Assembly: GCF_000820225.1 (NCBI RefSeq)
Contig: NZ_CDDK01000043.1
Span: 124,001 to 188,000 of the forward strand
Origin: Aeromonas veronii bv. veronii
Lineage (GTDB): Bacteria; Pseudomonadota; Gammaproteobacteria; Enterobacterales; Aeromonadaceae
Reading direction: 5' to 3'
Length of the DNA: 64,000 nt
Shown here piece by piece: positions 37,971 through 47,272 of this stretch. The notes under the pieces were generated by a model. It searched no databases. It saw only the letters and a program-made list of their open reading frames with translations, and was not told the DNA's origin. The position numbers and the translations under genes are program-made. Position 1 is the first letter of the stretch, and the number at the start of each line of letters is the position of its first letter.

Positions 37971-38426
37971 ATGAGCCAAGTGACCTTTTACCTGATGAGC
38001 GAACAGGATGACGCGCAGGCCTCTGCGGTCGAGCGACTGGCCTGCACTCTTGCTGCCGAGTCGTGGGGGGCGGGCCATATCTACCTGTTCTGCAACGATG
38101 AGGCCCAGGCCCTGCGCCTGGACGAGTTGTTGTGGCAACTGCCGCCGGAGCGCTTCGTGCCGCACCAGCTGCAGGGCGAAAGCGGTCAGGCACCGGTGGA
38201 GATCGGCCACCAGCCGCCACGCCGGCGCTATGCCCGCCTCATCAATCTGGCCAAACAGACACCTTTGTTTGCAGGACACTTCGCTCAAGTGGTAGATTTT
38301 GTCCCCACTGACGAAACACAAAAGCAGCAAGCCCGCGAGCGCTACAAGCACTATCGCCAGGCAGGCCATGCCCTCGAGATGAGGGATCAGCCCGTCCTTG
38401 CCGCCCCGGATCCGGCGCAGCCCTGA
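37971..38426 (+). CDS. holC: HolC, DNA polymerase III chi subunit
   Basis: A 151-residue chi subunit, which links the clamp loader to SSB. Family features: FYLMSEQDDAQASAVERLACTLAAESWGAGH near the N-terminus and the FVPHQLQGE, INL and YKHYRQAGH blocks. An open frame begins at 37893, but alignment favours MSQVTFYL at 37971. Sits between pepA and valS. Confidence 0.93.
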   Translation: MSQVTFYLMSEQDDAQASAVERLACTLAAESWGAGHIYLFCNDEAQALRLDELLWQLPPERFVPHQLQGESGQAPVEIGHQPPRRRYARLINLAKQTPLFAGHFAQVVDFVPTDETQKQQARERYKHYRQAGHALEMRDQPVLAAPDPAQP

Positions 38427-38491
38427 CTGCGCCGCCAGTGATCCACGACGAATAAACACCAGAATCCATCCATCCAGATTACGGCGAGACC

Positions 38492-41344
38492 ATGGAAAAG
38501 ACTTTTAATCACAACGCCATCGAGCAGGCGCTCTACCAGCACTGGGAAGCTCAGGGCTACTTCAAGCCCCACGGCGACACCAGCAAAGACTCCTTCTGCA
38601 TCATGATCCCGCCGCCGAACGTCACCGGCAGCCTGCACATGGGTCATGCCTTCCAGCAGACCCTGATGGATACCCTGATCCGCTACAACCGCATGCAGGG
38701 CAAGAACACCCTGTGGCAGGCTGGTACCGACCACGCCGGTATCGCCACCCAGATGGTAGTTGAGCGCAAGATCGCCGCAGAAGAGGGCAAAACTCGCCAC
38801 GATTACGGCCGTGATGCCTTCATCGACAAGATTTGGCAGTGGAAGGAAGAGTCCGGTGGTACCATCACCCGCCAGATGCGCCGTCTGGGCGACTCCGTGG
38901 ATTGGGAGCGCGAGCGCTTCACCATGGATGAGGGTCTCTCCGCCGCCGTGCAGGAAGTGTTCGTTCGTCTTTACGAAGATGGCCTGATGTACCGCGGCAA
39001 GCGTCTGGTGAACTGGGATCCGAAACTCAACACCGCCATCTCCGATCTGGAAGTTGAAAACCGCGAGATCAAGGGCCACATGTGGCACCTGCGCTACCCG
39101 CTGGCCAACGGCGCCAAGACCGCCGAAGGCAAGGATTACCTGATCGTCGCCACCACCCGTCCGGAGACCATGCTGGGCGATACCGCCGTGGCCGTGAACC
39201 CGGAAGACCCGCGTTACAAGGCGCTGATCGGCCAGCACATCCTGCTGCCGCTGGTGAACCGTCTGATCCCCATCGTCGCCGACGAACACGCCGACATGGA
39301 GAAGGGCACCGGTTGCGTGAAGATCACCCCGGCCCACGACTTCAACGATAACGAAGTGGGCAAGCGCCACAGCCTGCCGATGATCAACATCTTCACTCTG
39401 GACGCCCACGTGCGTGCCGAGGCCGAAGTGGTCGATACCAACGGCAACCCGAGCACCGCCTATGACGCGGCCCTGCCGGCCGAGTTCGCCGGTCTGGAGC
39501 GCTTCGCCGCCCGTAAAGCGATTCTGGCCAAGCTGGAAGAGCTGGGTCTGCTGGACGAGATCAAGGATCACGTGCTGCAACAGCCTTACGGCGATCGCGG
39601 TGGCGTGCCCATCGAGCCGATGCTGACCGACCAGTGGTACGTGCGCGTGGCACCGATGGCCAAGACCGCCATCGCGGCGGTGGAAGATGGCCGCATCCAG
39701 TTCGTGCCGAAGCAGTACGAAAACATGTACTTCTCCTGGATGCGCGACATTCAGGACTGGTGCGTCTCCCGTCAGCTGTGGTGGGGTCACCGCATCCCGG
39801 CATGGTATGACGATGCCGGCAACGTCTACGTTGGCCGCAGCGAAGATGAAGTGCGCGCCAAGCACAGCATCCCGTCCGTGACTACCCTGCGTCAGGACGA
39901 AGACGTGCTCGACACCTGGTTCAGCTCCGCCCTGTGGACCTTCTCCACCCTGGGCTGGCCGAACAACACCGAGGCACTCAAGACCTTCCACCCGACCGAC
40001 GTGCTGATGAGCGGCTTCGACATCATCTTCTTCTGGATTGCCCGGATGATCATGATGACCATGCACTTCATCAAGGACGAAAACGGCCAGCCGCAAGTCC
40101 CGTTCAAGACCGTCTACATCACCGGCCTTATCCGTGACGAAGAGGGCCAGAAAATGTCCAAGTCCAAGGGCAACGTGCTGGACCCGCTCGACATGATCGA
40201 CGGCATCTCGCTGGAAGATCTGCTGGAGAAGCGCACCGGCAACATGATGCAGCCGCAGATGGCCGAGAAGATCGCCAAGCGTACCGCCAAGCAGTTCCCG
40301 GAAGGGATCGATGCCCACGGTACCGACGCCCTGCGCTTCACTCTGGCAGCGCTGGCCTCTACCGGTCGTGACATCAACTGGGACATGAAGCGCCTGGATG
40401 GCTACAACAACTTCTGCAACAAGTTGTGGAACGCCTCCCGCTATGTGCTGATGAACACCGAAGATCAGGATTGTGGCTTCAACGGCGGCGAGATGCAGTT
40501 CAGTCTGGCGGATCGCTGGATCCAGTCCCAGCTGCAAGTGGCCATCCGTGACTTCCGTACCGCCCTCGATACCTACCGCTTCGACATCGCAGCCGGTGTG
40601 TTGTACGAATTTATCTGGAACCAGTTCTGTGACTGGTATCTGGAGCTGACCAAGCCGGTGCTGACCAAGGGCTCCGAGGCCGAGCAGCGCGCTGCCCGCC
40701 ACACCCTCGTGACCGTGCTGGAAACCCTGCTGCGTCTGGCGCACCCGATCATCCCGTTCATCACCGAGACCATCTGGAAATCGGTCGCCCCGCTGGCTGG
40801 CGTACACGCCGATACCATCATGATTCAGGCCTTCCCGGAATTCGACGCCGCCAAGGTGGACGAAGCCGCGATGGCGGATCAGGAGTGGGTGAAGGAGTTC
40901 ATCGTCAGTATCCGCAACATCCGTGCCGAGATGAACGTGGCGCCGAGCGTGCCTCTCAACGTGCTGCTCCAGTGCGATGCCAAGGATGCCCAGCGCGCCG
41001 CTGACAACGAGGCCTTCCTCAAGTCCCTGGCCCGTCTGGAATCCATTCGCGTACTGGCGGACGGTGAAACCGCCCCGCTGTCAGTGAAGAAGCTGATCGG
41101 TGCTACCGAACTGATGATCCCGATGGCCGGTCTCATCGACAAGGACGCCGAACTGGCCCGTCTGGCCAAAGAGGTTGCCCGTCTGGTGGGCGAGTGCGGC
41201 CGTATCGAAGGCAAGCTTGGCAACGAAGCCTTCGTCGCCAAGGCGCCGGAAGCGGTCATCGCCAAAGAGCGCGAGAAGCTGGAAGATTACCGTCTCCAGC
41301 TGACCAAGCTGGAAGCCCAGCAGGCCGAGATCGCCGCGCTGTAA
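38492..41344 (+). CDS. valS: ValS, valyl-tRNA synthetase
   Basis: A 950-residue class Ia synthetase. HIGH motif H49-M-G-H52 ([14 protein letters not shown]), KMSKS motif QKMSKSKGN (near residue 553), a CP1 editing domain (residues about 190-340, with [17 protein letters not shown]) and a C-terminal coiled-coil arm (about 885-950) that binds tRNA. Full length. Confidence 0.98.
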   Translation: MEKTFNHNAIEQALYQHWEAQGYFKPHGDTSKDSFCIMIPPPNVTGSLHMGHAFQQTLMDTLIRYNRMQGKNTLWQAGTDHAGIATQMVVERKIAAEEGKTRHDYGRDAFIDKIWQWKEESGGTITRQMRRLGDSVDWERERFTMDEGLSAAVQEVFVRLYEDGLMYRGKRLVNWDPKLNTAISDLEVENREIKGHMWHLRYPLANGAKTAEGKDYLIVATTRPETMLGDTAVAVNPEDPRYKALIGQHILLPLVNRLIPIVADEHADMEKGTGCVKITPAHDFNDNEVGKRHSLPMINIFTLDAHVRAEAEVVDTNGNPSTAYDAALPAEFAGLERFAARKAILAKLEELGLLDEIKDHVLQQPYGDRGGVPIEPMLTDQWYVRVAPMAKTAIAAVEDGRIQFVPKQYENMYFSWMRDIQDWCVSRQLWWGHRIPAWYDDAGNVYVGRSEDEVRAKHSIPSVTTLRQDEDVLDTWFSSALWTFSTLGWPNNTEALKTFHPTDVLMSGFDIIFFWIARMIMMTMHFIKDENGQPQVPFKTVYITGLIRDEEGQKMSKSKGNVLDPLDMIDGISLEDLLEKRTGNMMQPQMAEKIAKRTAKQFPEGIDAHGTDALRFTLAALASTGRDINWDMKRLDGYNNFCNKLWNASRYVLMNTEDQDCGFNGGEMQFSLADRWIQSQLQVAIRDFRTALDTYRFDIAAGVLYEFIWNQFCDWYLELTKPVLTKGSEAEQRAARHTLVTVLETLLRLAHPIIPFITETIWKSVAPLAGVHADTIMIQAFPEFDAAKVDEAAMADQEWVKEFIVSIRNIRAEMNVAPSVPLNVLLQCDAKDAQRAADNEAFLKSLARLESIRVLADGETAPLSVKKLIGATELMIPMAGLIDKDAELARLAKEVARLVGECGRIEGKLGNEAFVAKAPEAVIAKEREKLEDYRLQLTKLEAQQAEIAAL

Positions 41345-41366
41345 GCACCGCCCCAACCGATACAAC

Positions 41367-41393
41367 AAAGCCCCCTGCCAAGGGGGCTTTTTC
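41367..41393 (+). terminator. Terminator after valS
   Basis: Stem AAAGCCCCCT/AGGGGGCTTT with a GCCA loop and T5. Confidence 0.92.
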
Positions 41394-41411
41394 ATATCCG
41401 CGATTCCCGCT

Positions 41412-42398
41412 TCAGCTCACCAGCAACCAGCTGCAAAAACCGAGATAGAGCAGACCGACCAACGCCAACCGCCCGGCGGTCATGGTTCCCTTTCTGAACC
41501 CCCACCAGAGCAAGCCCACTGCCAGCAGCGTCACCAGCGAGGAGGCCATCATGGCGCCATCCAGCAACCAGGGGGTAAACAGCAGACAGAAGGCCTTGGG
41601 GATGGAGCCCTGGATCATCATGGCCCCGGAGATATTGGCCAGCGCCAGCCGGTTCTTGCCCTGCCGCACCCAGATCAGCACGTTCATCAGCTCCGGCATT
41701 TCGGTCGCCACCGGACTCAGCAGCAGGGCCGCCAGCACCGGCGAGAGGCCAAACAGCTCGCCCATGCTCTCCAGCTGATGGACAAACAGCTGGGCCGCCA
41801 GCGCCACCACCACCAGTGCAGCCAACGTCTGCAGCAACACCTTGCCAAGGGGCGGGATCCCGGCATCTGGGGCCAGCTTGAGGGGCTCCGGCAATTCGAC
41901 TTCGTGGCTGTCACTCTGTTTCAGCTCGCGCCTTACATAAACGAGGTAGACCAGCACGAACAGCAGAGCCAGCCAGCTCTTGCCGGTGAAGGCGACCAGC
42001 CCCAGCGCGGTCGCCACCAGAAAGATGCCCATAAACCAGCGCTGATCCCGGCCAATCTCGCGCTGCACCTCGCCATCGATGGCCCGTTCGGTACGCCCCA
42101 TGCAAAGCAGCAGGGTAAGACCGACCGCTGCATAGCCGATGGTGGCCAACACCAGCGGCCCGCCAAGGGCGGCACCGATGCCGATCTCCTGCTGGGCGGT
42201 CGTGTTGCCCATCAGCAGAGCGGTCAGGGTGACGATGCACTCGGGCAGGGCAGTACCCAGCGCCGCCAGCAGGGAGCCGGTGGCGCTTTGGGAGAGTTTG
42301 AAGTGGTGGCCGGTCCACTCGATGCCATTGACGAAATATTCGCAGGCAAGGTAGATGGTGACCGCAGAGACGAGAAATAACAGCAAGGTAATCAACAT
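41412..42398 (-). CDS. CaCA-family cation exchanger, likely Mn2+-responsive
   Basis: A 328-residue inner-membrane protein with two CaCA repeats of about five helices. The alpha motifs are AALGTALPECIVTLTALLMGN (first) and LLSPVATEMPELMNVLIWVRQGKNRLALANISGAMMIQ (second), each with the Glu that coordinates the cation. Annotated relatives are Na+/Ca2+ or K+-dependent antiporters (YrbG-like). The yybP-ykoY element upstream senses Mn2+ in other bacteria, so Mn2+ export is the favoured function here. The longer frame to 42464 runs into the riboswitch, so ATG 42398 is chosen. Confidence 0.88.
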   Translation of the reverse strand: MLITLLLFLVSAVTIYLACEYFVNGIEWTGHHFKLSQSATGSLLAALGTALPECIVTLTALLMGNTTAQQEIGIGAALGGPLVLATIGYAAVGLTLLLCMGRTERAIDGEVQREIGRDQRWFMGIFLVATALGLVAFTGKSWLALLFVLVYLVYVRRELKQSDSHEVELPEPLKLAPDAGIPPLGKVLLQTLAALVVVALAAQLFVHQLESMGELFGLSPVLAALLLSPVATEMPELMNVLIWVRQGKNRLALANISGAMMIQGSIPKAFCLLFTPWLLDGAMMASSLVTLLAVGLLWWGFRKGTMTAGRLALVGLLYLGFCSWLLVS

Positions 42399-42406
42399 AA
42401 TAGATA

Positions 42407-42459
42407 CCGCCAGGCGAGCAGAATAACCGATGGACCCGACATGGCTCGCCCGGCTGGCG
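42407..42459 (-). promoter_or_regulatory. Expression-platform hairpin of the Mn2+ riboswitch
   Basis: In the minus-strand transcript CGCCAGCCGGGCGAGC (42459-42444) can pair with GCTCGCCTGGCGG (42419-42407), which lies nine bases before the ATG. Pairing would hide the GGCGG ribosome-binding sequence, so control of translation is a natural reading. Confidence 0.65.
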
Positions 42460-42464
42460 TGCAT

Positions 42465-42602
42465 ATCGAGGCCAAAGGTCTTGCAGAGCGATAGTGCCTA
42501 TCGCCGCCCATGCCATGGATACGAGGATCCAAGAGTGTTGACATGGGCCCGGCCCGGAATGCGGGCGGGTTGCTACTCCCCAATGACTGAGGGGACGTTT
42601 TA
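42465..42602 (-). ncRNA. yybP-ykoY (manganese) riboswitch aptamer
   Basis: The minus-strand leader holds the class hallmarks in order: TTGGGGAGTAGC (complement of 42570-42581), the internal arm CCCGCCCGC...GGGCCGGG, CATGTCAACACTCTTGG (complement of about 42528-42544), GGCATGGGCGG and finally GCAAGACCTTTGGCC (complement of 42471-42485). yybP-ykoY RNAs bind Mn2+ and control Mn2+ exporters such as MntP. In my hand alignment the outer helix is not perfectly paired (CATTGG against CCTTTG). Confidence 0.88.
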
Positions 42603-42765
42603 GCAACTCGACCGCCGCCTCACAAGGCAAATTAATGACAACTCATTCAATAAGTTGTAAGGGAATGTAACCTCGCCAGCGCCCCCTCCCCGCCGCCATT
42701 GCGCTGTTGGCACACCGATTGCTGTAGGTAGTTCACTATCCACAACAGTTTGGGAAGGATGAACA
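42603..42765. other. Intergenic region between the riboswitch and the SieB-like gene
   Basis: An AT-rich segment at about 42630-42665 (with TTACAA and CATTAA in minus-strand sense) probably contains the riboswitch promoter, and GGGAAGGATG just before 42766 is the next gene's ribosome site. No other gene is visible. Confidence 0.35.
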
Positions 42766-43353
42766 ATGAAACGGTGGATCCAACATTTCTATCAACTGAA
42801 CCGCCTCAATTGGCTGATGGTCTGGTTGTTGCTCTGCTGCAGCATCATTCTGCTGTTTCCGGCCGGGCTGATGAAAGGGGCCGTCAGCCAGTGGGCTGCG
42901 GATCATGCGGCCTGGCTGGGGGTCGGCATGCTGATCGCCATCTCCTACTTCTGCAGTCAGGGCTTCCTGATCGCCTGGGAGTGGGCGTGCGAAGAGTGGC
43001 AGGCGCGCCGTCAGCAGGACCAGCTGGCCCAGATGATCGGCTTCCTCGACTTCAACGAGAAGGCGGTGCTGCGCGAATTCGTGCTGCAGCGTAAAAGCGT
43101 CATAAACTTGCCGATCACCGAGCCCGCCGTCAAAAACCTGATGGATGCCGGCGTCCTCACCTACGCCTACGGCAAGCCGACCCGGGAGAAGGATGACGAG
43201 AACCAGATCCGCGCCCTGATGATCGCCCTGCCCGCCCGACCGCTGCTCACCTACAAGGTGCTGGGACTGTCGCGCGGCAAGATGAGCGACGAACAGGTGG
43301 AGCAGATCATGAATGCCAGACCCAAGTTCGCCCAGAAGGGGTTCCAGCGCTAA
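42766..43353 (+). CDS. SieB-like membrane protein (superinfection exclusion B family)
   Basis: A 195-residue protein with two membrane segments (about 17-36 and 45-67) and a cytoplasmic C-terminal part: QMIGFLDFNEKAVLREFVLQRKSVINLPITEPAVKNLMDAG, which reads like a winged-helix-type region. This arrangement matches chromosomal proteins annotated as superinfection exclusion B. In lambda-like phages SieB aborts infection by other phages; whether chromosomal homologues protect is unknown. No phage genes flank it. Assignment by memory of the family, moderate certainty. Confidence 0.6.
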   Translation: MKRWIQHFYQLNRLNWLMVWLLLCCSIILLFPAGLMKGAVSQWAADHAAWLGVGMLIAISYFCSQGFLIAWEWACEEWQARRQQDQLAQMIGFLDFNEKAVLREFVLQRKSVINLPITEPAVKNLMDAGVLTYAYGKPTREKDDENQIRALMIALPARPLLTYKVLGLSRGKMSDEQVEQIMNARPKFAQKGFQR

Positions 43354-43378
43354 CCGCCGCCCAACCGCCAGATGCAAA

Positions 43379-43410
43379 AGAGCCGGACACTGTCCGGCTC
43401 TCTCGTTTCT
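43379..43410 (+). terminator. Terminator after the SieB-like gene
   Basis: Stem AGAGCCGGACA/TGTCCGGCTCT with a short CTG-type loop, followed by CGTTTC. Short T-tail. Confidence 0.7.
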
Positions 43411-43449
43411 GCGCGACGTTCTGTACCATCCCTTCCGTCTTGCTGCGTC

Positions 43450-44310
43450 CTACCCCTTTAGGCTGGAGCAAAAGCTGACATCGTCCTGCACAGGATCATC
43501 GCTCATGCTGTGATAAAGCTCGAAGCAGGGACCATTGCCAAACTCCAGCCCGGCAGCAACGATGTCGCCGATATGTTCCTGCCAACGCGGGCCATACTGA
43601 CTGCGGTCGGTAATAAGATAACGGGACTGGGCGTAACGACCGGCGGGAATAAGCTGGATCTCGACCGCTCCCATCCCCACCGTCCCCGCAGGCACCGTGA
43701 CCCCGATGTCAGTGCGACACTGGGCTGGCGGAGTCACCTCGGGGTTATCGTGATAGATGAAGATCCACTCCCCACCTTCCAGACCGCGGGCGCTGGCCCA
43801 CTGATGCAGCTGGCGGCTGACGGGATCATACCCCTCGCCATAGGGGCCGGTGACACGCATATAGGCCAGAGTACGGGCGTCCATCTCGGTGGTTTTCATG
43901 GTATTGCTCCTTGCTGATGAGTGACCCTCAGCATAAGGATTAGGCAGCACAAGTGCGTGTCCATCCTTGCTCATCAAGTGTCCATTCTTGCTCTTGTCGC
44001 GGCGAAACTCTCCCGGCGTGCAACCATAGTAACGGCGAAATACCTTGGCAAACGCCTGGGAGCTGGCGAGCCCCGCCCCCAACGCAATGGCCGTGACACT
44101 GGCATCGGAATAGCAGAGCTGCCAAGCAGCCCGCTGGATGCGCAGACGACGACACATCTCCCCGGGCGTCTCCCCCGCCACAGCCGTAAACACCCGGTGA
44201 AAATGGTAGAAAGACAAGCAGGCACTGCTTGCCAGCGTTTCAATGGAGAGATCGGGATTCTGCTCCAGCGCCCGGATCACCGGGCGCAATCTGGCCTGAT
44301 AGTCGACCAT
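43450..44310 (-). CDS. AraC-family regulator with C-terminal GyrI-like domain (Rob/SoxS type)
   Basis: A 286-residue protein: N-terminal AraC double HTH (residues about 1-105: SIETLASSACLSFYHFHRVFTAVAGETPGEMCRRLRIQRAA, then VTAIALGAGLASSQAFAKVFRRYYGCTPGEFRRD) and a C-terminal GyrI-like small-ligand domain (about 130-286, MDARTLAYMRVTGPYGE). This layout is that of Rob and of regulators sensing hydrophobic drugs. Start at 44310 lies five bases after the GNAT stop, so the two genes form an operon with the GNAT gene first. Confidence 0.9.
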   Translation of the reverse strand: MVDYQARLRPVIRALEQNPDLSIETLASSACLSFYHFHRVFTAVAGETPGEMCRRLRIQRAAWQLCYSDASVTAIALGAGLASSQAFAKVFRRYYGCTPGEFRRDKSKNGHLMSKDGHALVLPNPYAEGHSSARSNTMKTTEMDARTLAYMRVTGPYGEGYDPVSRQLHQWASARGLEGGEWIFIYHDNPEVTPPAQCRTDIGVTVPAGTVGMGAVEIQLIPAGRYAQSRYLITDRSQYGPRWQEHIGDIVAAGLEFGNGPCFELYHSMSDDPVQDDVSFCSSLKG

Positions 44311-44314
44311 GCCG

Positions 44315-44812
44315 TTAGCGACTGACGCTCCCCGCAACTCTGGCCATATAGAGCGCATCCACATAACGCCCTTGGCGGAAGGCATAGTCACGGGCTCGCC
44401 CCTCCTCGGTAAAACCGAACTTGCGATAAAGCGCCTGTGCGGCCTCATTGTCGGTATAGACGGTCAGCTCAATCCGGTGCAGGTTGAGCCAGTTATCGGC
44501 CAGATCCAGCGCCGCGGCCATCAGGGTAGAGCCCACCCCCTTACCTGCCCAGTCATCTCGCACTCCCATGCCAATCCCGGCCACATGCTTGCGTCTGGGA
44601 TTGGGCTCAACCAGCAGCGAGAGCTGGCCTACCAGCAGGCCGTCAACGTCGGCGACCAGCGCCACCACGCTGTCGCTCTCCAACCGTTTCTGCCACTGGC
44701 TAAGGGGAGGCATAGGCAAGTGCAAAGTGCCCGCCTGGGCATTGGGCATGGCATAGAGATCCCGCAAGGCGGGGGCATCGGCGGGTTCGGCATGACGGAT
44801 AGTAATCTGCAT
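44315..44812 (-). CDS. GNAT-family N-acetyltransferase
   Basis: A 165-residue single GNAT domain. The acetyl-CoA-binding loop reads GMGVRDDWAGKGVGSTLMAAAL (Q/RxxGxG/A-type) and the late beta-bulge is IELTVYTDNEAAQALYRKFGFTEEGRARDYAFRQGRYVDALYMARV, close to the SpeG/YhhY/RimJ-like group. Substrate not predictable. ATG 44812 has GGAG seven bases upstream; a longer frame to 44845 lacks support. Cotranscribed with the AraC regulator. Confidence 0.9.
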   Translation of the reverse strand: MQITIRHAEPADAPALRDLYAMPNAQAGTLHLPMPPLSQWQKRLESDSVVALVADVDGLLVGQLSLLVEPNPRRKHVAGIGMGVRDDWAGKGVGSTLMAAALDLADNWLNLHRIELTVYTDNEAAQALYRKFGFTEEGRARDYAFRQGRYVDALYMARVAGSVSR

Positions 44813-44973
44813 ATGAGGCTCCTTCTCGAAACCTCCATCATGCAATATCCGGCGCAGTTACACACCCCCTCCCCGCACCCATTTGTCTTGCCTATCAAAG
44901 GGTGAGGAAAGGCCCATTGGCCGAATACGGTGCAGATCCGTAGGCTGACCCCATATCAACAAGGAGAGAAGCC

Positions 44974-46422
44974 ATGACTGACAAGACCCTGCACAGCGCC
45001 AACGGCGCCCCCGTCGTCGACAACAACAACAGCCTCACCGCCGGTCCGCGCGGCCCCATCCTGATGCAAGACATCTGGTTGATGGAGAAACTCGCCCACT
45101 TCGACCGCGAGCGCATTCCCGAGCGGGTGGTTCACGCTAAGGGCTCGGGCGCCTACGGCACCTTTACCGTGACCCACGACATCAGCCAGTTCAGCAAGGC
45201 CGATCTGTTCAGCGCCATCGGCAAGCAGACTCCTGTATTCCTGCGTTTCTCCACCGTAGCTGGTGAGAAGGGCGCCGCCGATGCCGAACGCGATGTGCGC
45301 GGCTTCGCCCTCAAGTTCTATACCGAACAGGGCAACTGGGATCTGGTGGGCAACAACACCCCGGTCTTTTTCATCCGCGATCCGCTGAAATTCCCTGACT
45401 TCATCCACACCCAGAAGCGGGATCCGCGCACCAACCTGCGCAGCGCCACCGCCGCCTGGGACTTCTGGTCACGCCATCCGGAATCCCTGCATCAGGTCAC
45501 CATACTGTTCAGCGATCGCGGCATCCCCAAGAGCCTGCGGGAGATGAACGGCTACGGCAGCCACACCTTCAGCTTTATCAACGATGCCAACGAGCGCTTC
45601 TGGGTCAAGTTCCACTTCAAGACCGAGCAGGGCCACAGCTTCTACACCGATGAAGAGGCCGCCACCGCCGTCGGGCAGGATCGGGAGACCAGTCAGGCGG
45701 ATCTGTTCAACGCTATCGAGCGGGGCGACTTCCCACGCTGGAAGGTCTATGTGCAGGTGATGCCGGAGGCCGAAGCCCAGACTTACAACATCCACCCGTT
45801 CGACCTCACCAAGGTGTGGCCACACAGCGACTACCCGCTGATCCCGGTGGGCGTGCTGGAGCTCAACCAGAACCCGGACAACTACTTCGCCCATGTGGAG
45901 CAGGCCGCCTTTACCCCGGCCAACGTGGTGCCCGGTATCGGCTTCTCGCCGGATCGCATGTTGCAAGGGCGGCTCTTCTCCTACGGGGACACCCAGCGCT
46001 ATCGCCTTGGCGTCAACCACGGTCTGCTGCCGGTCAACGCCCCGCGCTGCCCGTTCCACCACGGTGCCCATCGTGACGGTGCCATGCGGGCAGACAGCAA
46101 TGGCGGCGCCAGCCCCAACTATCAGCCGAACCGTTTCGGCACCCAGCAGCCGAGCGAGCAGCACGAACCGGCGCTGAGTCTGGAAGGGGCCGCCCTGCAC
46201 TACGACTTCCGTGACTACGACAGCGACTACTACAGCCAGCCGGGCAACCTGTTCCGCATCATGGACGAAGGGCAGCGCTCGCGGCTCGCCGCCAACCTGG
46301 CGCGCTCCCTCATCAATGTGGAGGATGACGCCATCGTCGCGGCCCAGCTCAAGCACTTCGAGCAGGCCGACCCCGAATACGCCAAGCGGGTCGAACTGGC
46401 ACTGGCCGCCTTGCAGCGCTAA
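44974..46422 (+). CDS. katA: KatA, monofunctional heme catalase
   Basis: A 482-residue small-subunit catalase that disproportionates H2O2. Catalytic H54 ([10 protein letters not shown]), N127 ([11 protein letters not shown]) and proximal heme ligand Y337 ([13 protein letters not shown]) are all present. No signal peptide, so cytoplasmic. AAGGAG is seven bases before the ATG. It is one of two heme catalases in the window (see katG). Confidence 0.96.
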   Translation: MTDKTLHSANGAPVVDNNNSLTAGPRGPILMQDIWLMEKLAHFDRERIPERVVHAKGSGAYGTFTVTHDISQFSKADLFSAIGKQTPVFLRFSTVAGEKGAADAERDVRGFALKFYTEQGNWDLVGNNTPVFFIRDPLKFPDFIHTQKRDPRTNLRSATAAWDFWSRHPESLHQVTILFSDRGIPKSLREMNGYGSHTFSFINDANERFWVKFHFKTEQGHSFYTDEEAATAVGQDRETSQADLFNAIERGDFPRWKVYVQVMPEAEAQTYNIHPFDLTKVWPHSDYPLIPVGVLELNQNPDNYFAHVEQAAFTPANVVPGIGFSPDRMLQGRLFSYGDTQRYRLGVNHGLLPVNAPRCPFHHGAHRDGAMRADSNGGASPNYQPNRFGTQQPSEQHEPALSLEGAALHYDFRDYDSDYYSQPGNLFRIMDEGQRSRLAANLARSLINVEDDAIVAAQLKHFEQADPEYAKRVELALAALQR

Positions 46423-46453
46423 GCCGCAAGCAGGCAAGATCTGCAAAAACAAA

Positions 46454-46480
46454 ACGGGGGCCTGATGGCCCCCGTTCTCG
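46454..46480 (+). terminator. Terminator after katA
   Basis: Stem ACGGGGGCC/GGCCCCCGT with a four-base loop, then TCTCGT. The T-tail is poor. Confidence 0.7.
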
Positions 46481-46497
46481 TCATGGCGGTATTTGAT

Positions 46498-46530
46498 AAA
46501 TAAAAAAACAGAGCCCAAGGCTCTGTTTTC
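46498..46530 (-). terminator. Terminator after the 35-residue basic protein
   Basis: In minus-strand sense: AACAGAGCC-TTG-GGCTCTGTT followed by T7 and ATTT. It lies 10 bases after the stop of the small gene at 46540-46647. Confidence 0.9.
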
Positions 46531-46539
46531 ACTGCTGTA

Positions 46540-46647
46540 TCAATCCCGGACGGAACGCGCTTCGCGCTCTTCCCGCTCCCTTGCCAACAGGCGTTTGTAC
46601 CACCAGCTACTGCGACGACGTTGTGCATTGGAAGAGCGACGAGCCAT
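46540..46647 (-). CDS. 35-residue arginine-rich small protein
   Basis: A complete short ORF beginning MARRSSNAQRRRSSWWYKRL and ending in an E/R-rich helix (AREREEREARSVRD). Net charge is strongly basic at the N-terminus and mixed in the helix. The start is preceded by CTAAGAA, and a strong intrinsic terminator follows the stop by 10 bases, so this is a dedicated transcript. I do not recognise the family. An RNA-, ribosome- or membrane-binding peptide is possible but not shown. Confidence 0.65.
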   Translation of the reverse strand: MARRSSNAQRRRSSWWYKRLLAREREEREARSVRD

Positions 46648-46732
46648 TTCTTAGGTTCCAGCCAAGAGAAGAAAGGAGCTGCATTATGCGACAGGGATCA
46701 CGTCCATGTCTTTAGCTGGATCAAGAAAAGCC

Positions 46733-47050
46733 TCACTGACCCACGGAAATCGTCTTCTGATCTTTTGCTCCCCGGGTGGCAGGCAACACCACCGCAGGAG
46801 AGCGCCAGGCCAGCGCGCCATTGCTCTCGAGGTCGTTCTGCGGGCCGCACTCCAGCCAGATATCTCCCTGCAGAATGCGGGCCCCTTCGGAATATTTCTG
46901 ATCCGCAAACCAGCAGACCCGCTCGGGCAATGAGCCCAGCGGCAACACCAGCTCGGGGCTGACAGACTCGCCCACCACAGTGGTTTTGGACACGGCCAGA
47001 GCGGGGGCGAGCCAGAGGGAGGCCAGCAGGCAGAGCAGTAAATTTTTCAT
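46733..47050 (-). CDS. DUF1496 small exported protein
   Basis: A 105-residue protein with a signal peptide (MKNLLLCLLASLWLAPALA). The mature domain has the DUF1496 pattern RVCWFADQKYSEGARILQGDIWLECGPQNDLESNGALAW, with two cysteines (C46, C68) that probably pair. Function unknown; the domain occurs in Vibrio and Aeromonas. Stand-alone gene. Confidence 0.85.
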   Translation of the reverse strand: MKNLLLCLLASLWLAPALAVSKTTVVGESVSPELVLPLGSLPERVCWFADQKYSEGARILQGDIWLECGPQNDLESNGALAWRSPAVVLPATRGAKDQKTISVGQ

Positions 47051-47272
47051 GAGAGGGATCCTGTTGCGATGGGGGCACTCTCGAAGAATCGACCAGCCCC
47101 GGGGTTTACTTGACTGACAATCATACTGCCTGCTGGCATTGTGGAACCAATATGGTAGCCTGCCAGCGCCTGCGGGCAGTCTCTCGCTGCCACGCGCAAA
47201 CTTCCGGTGAATTTGTCACGTCCTGACAAAATATAACCTTATTTATCAAATCGTTATTTGGATATTATCCCA

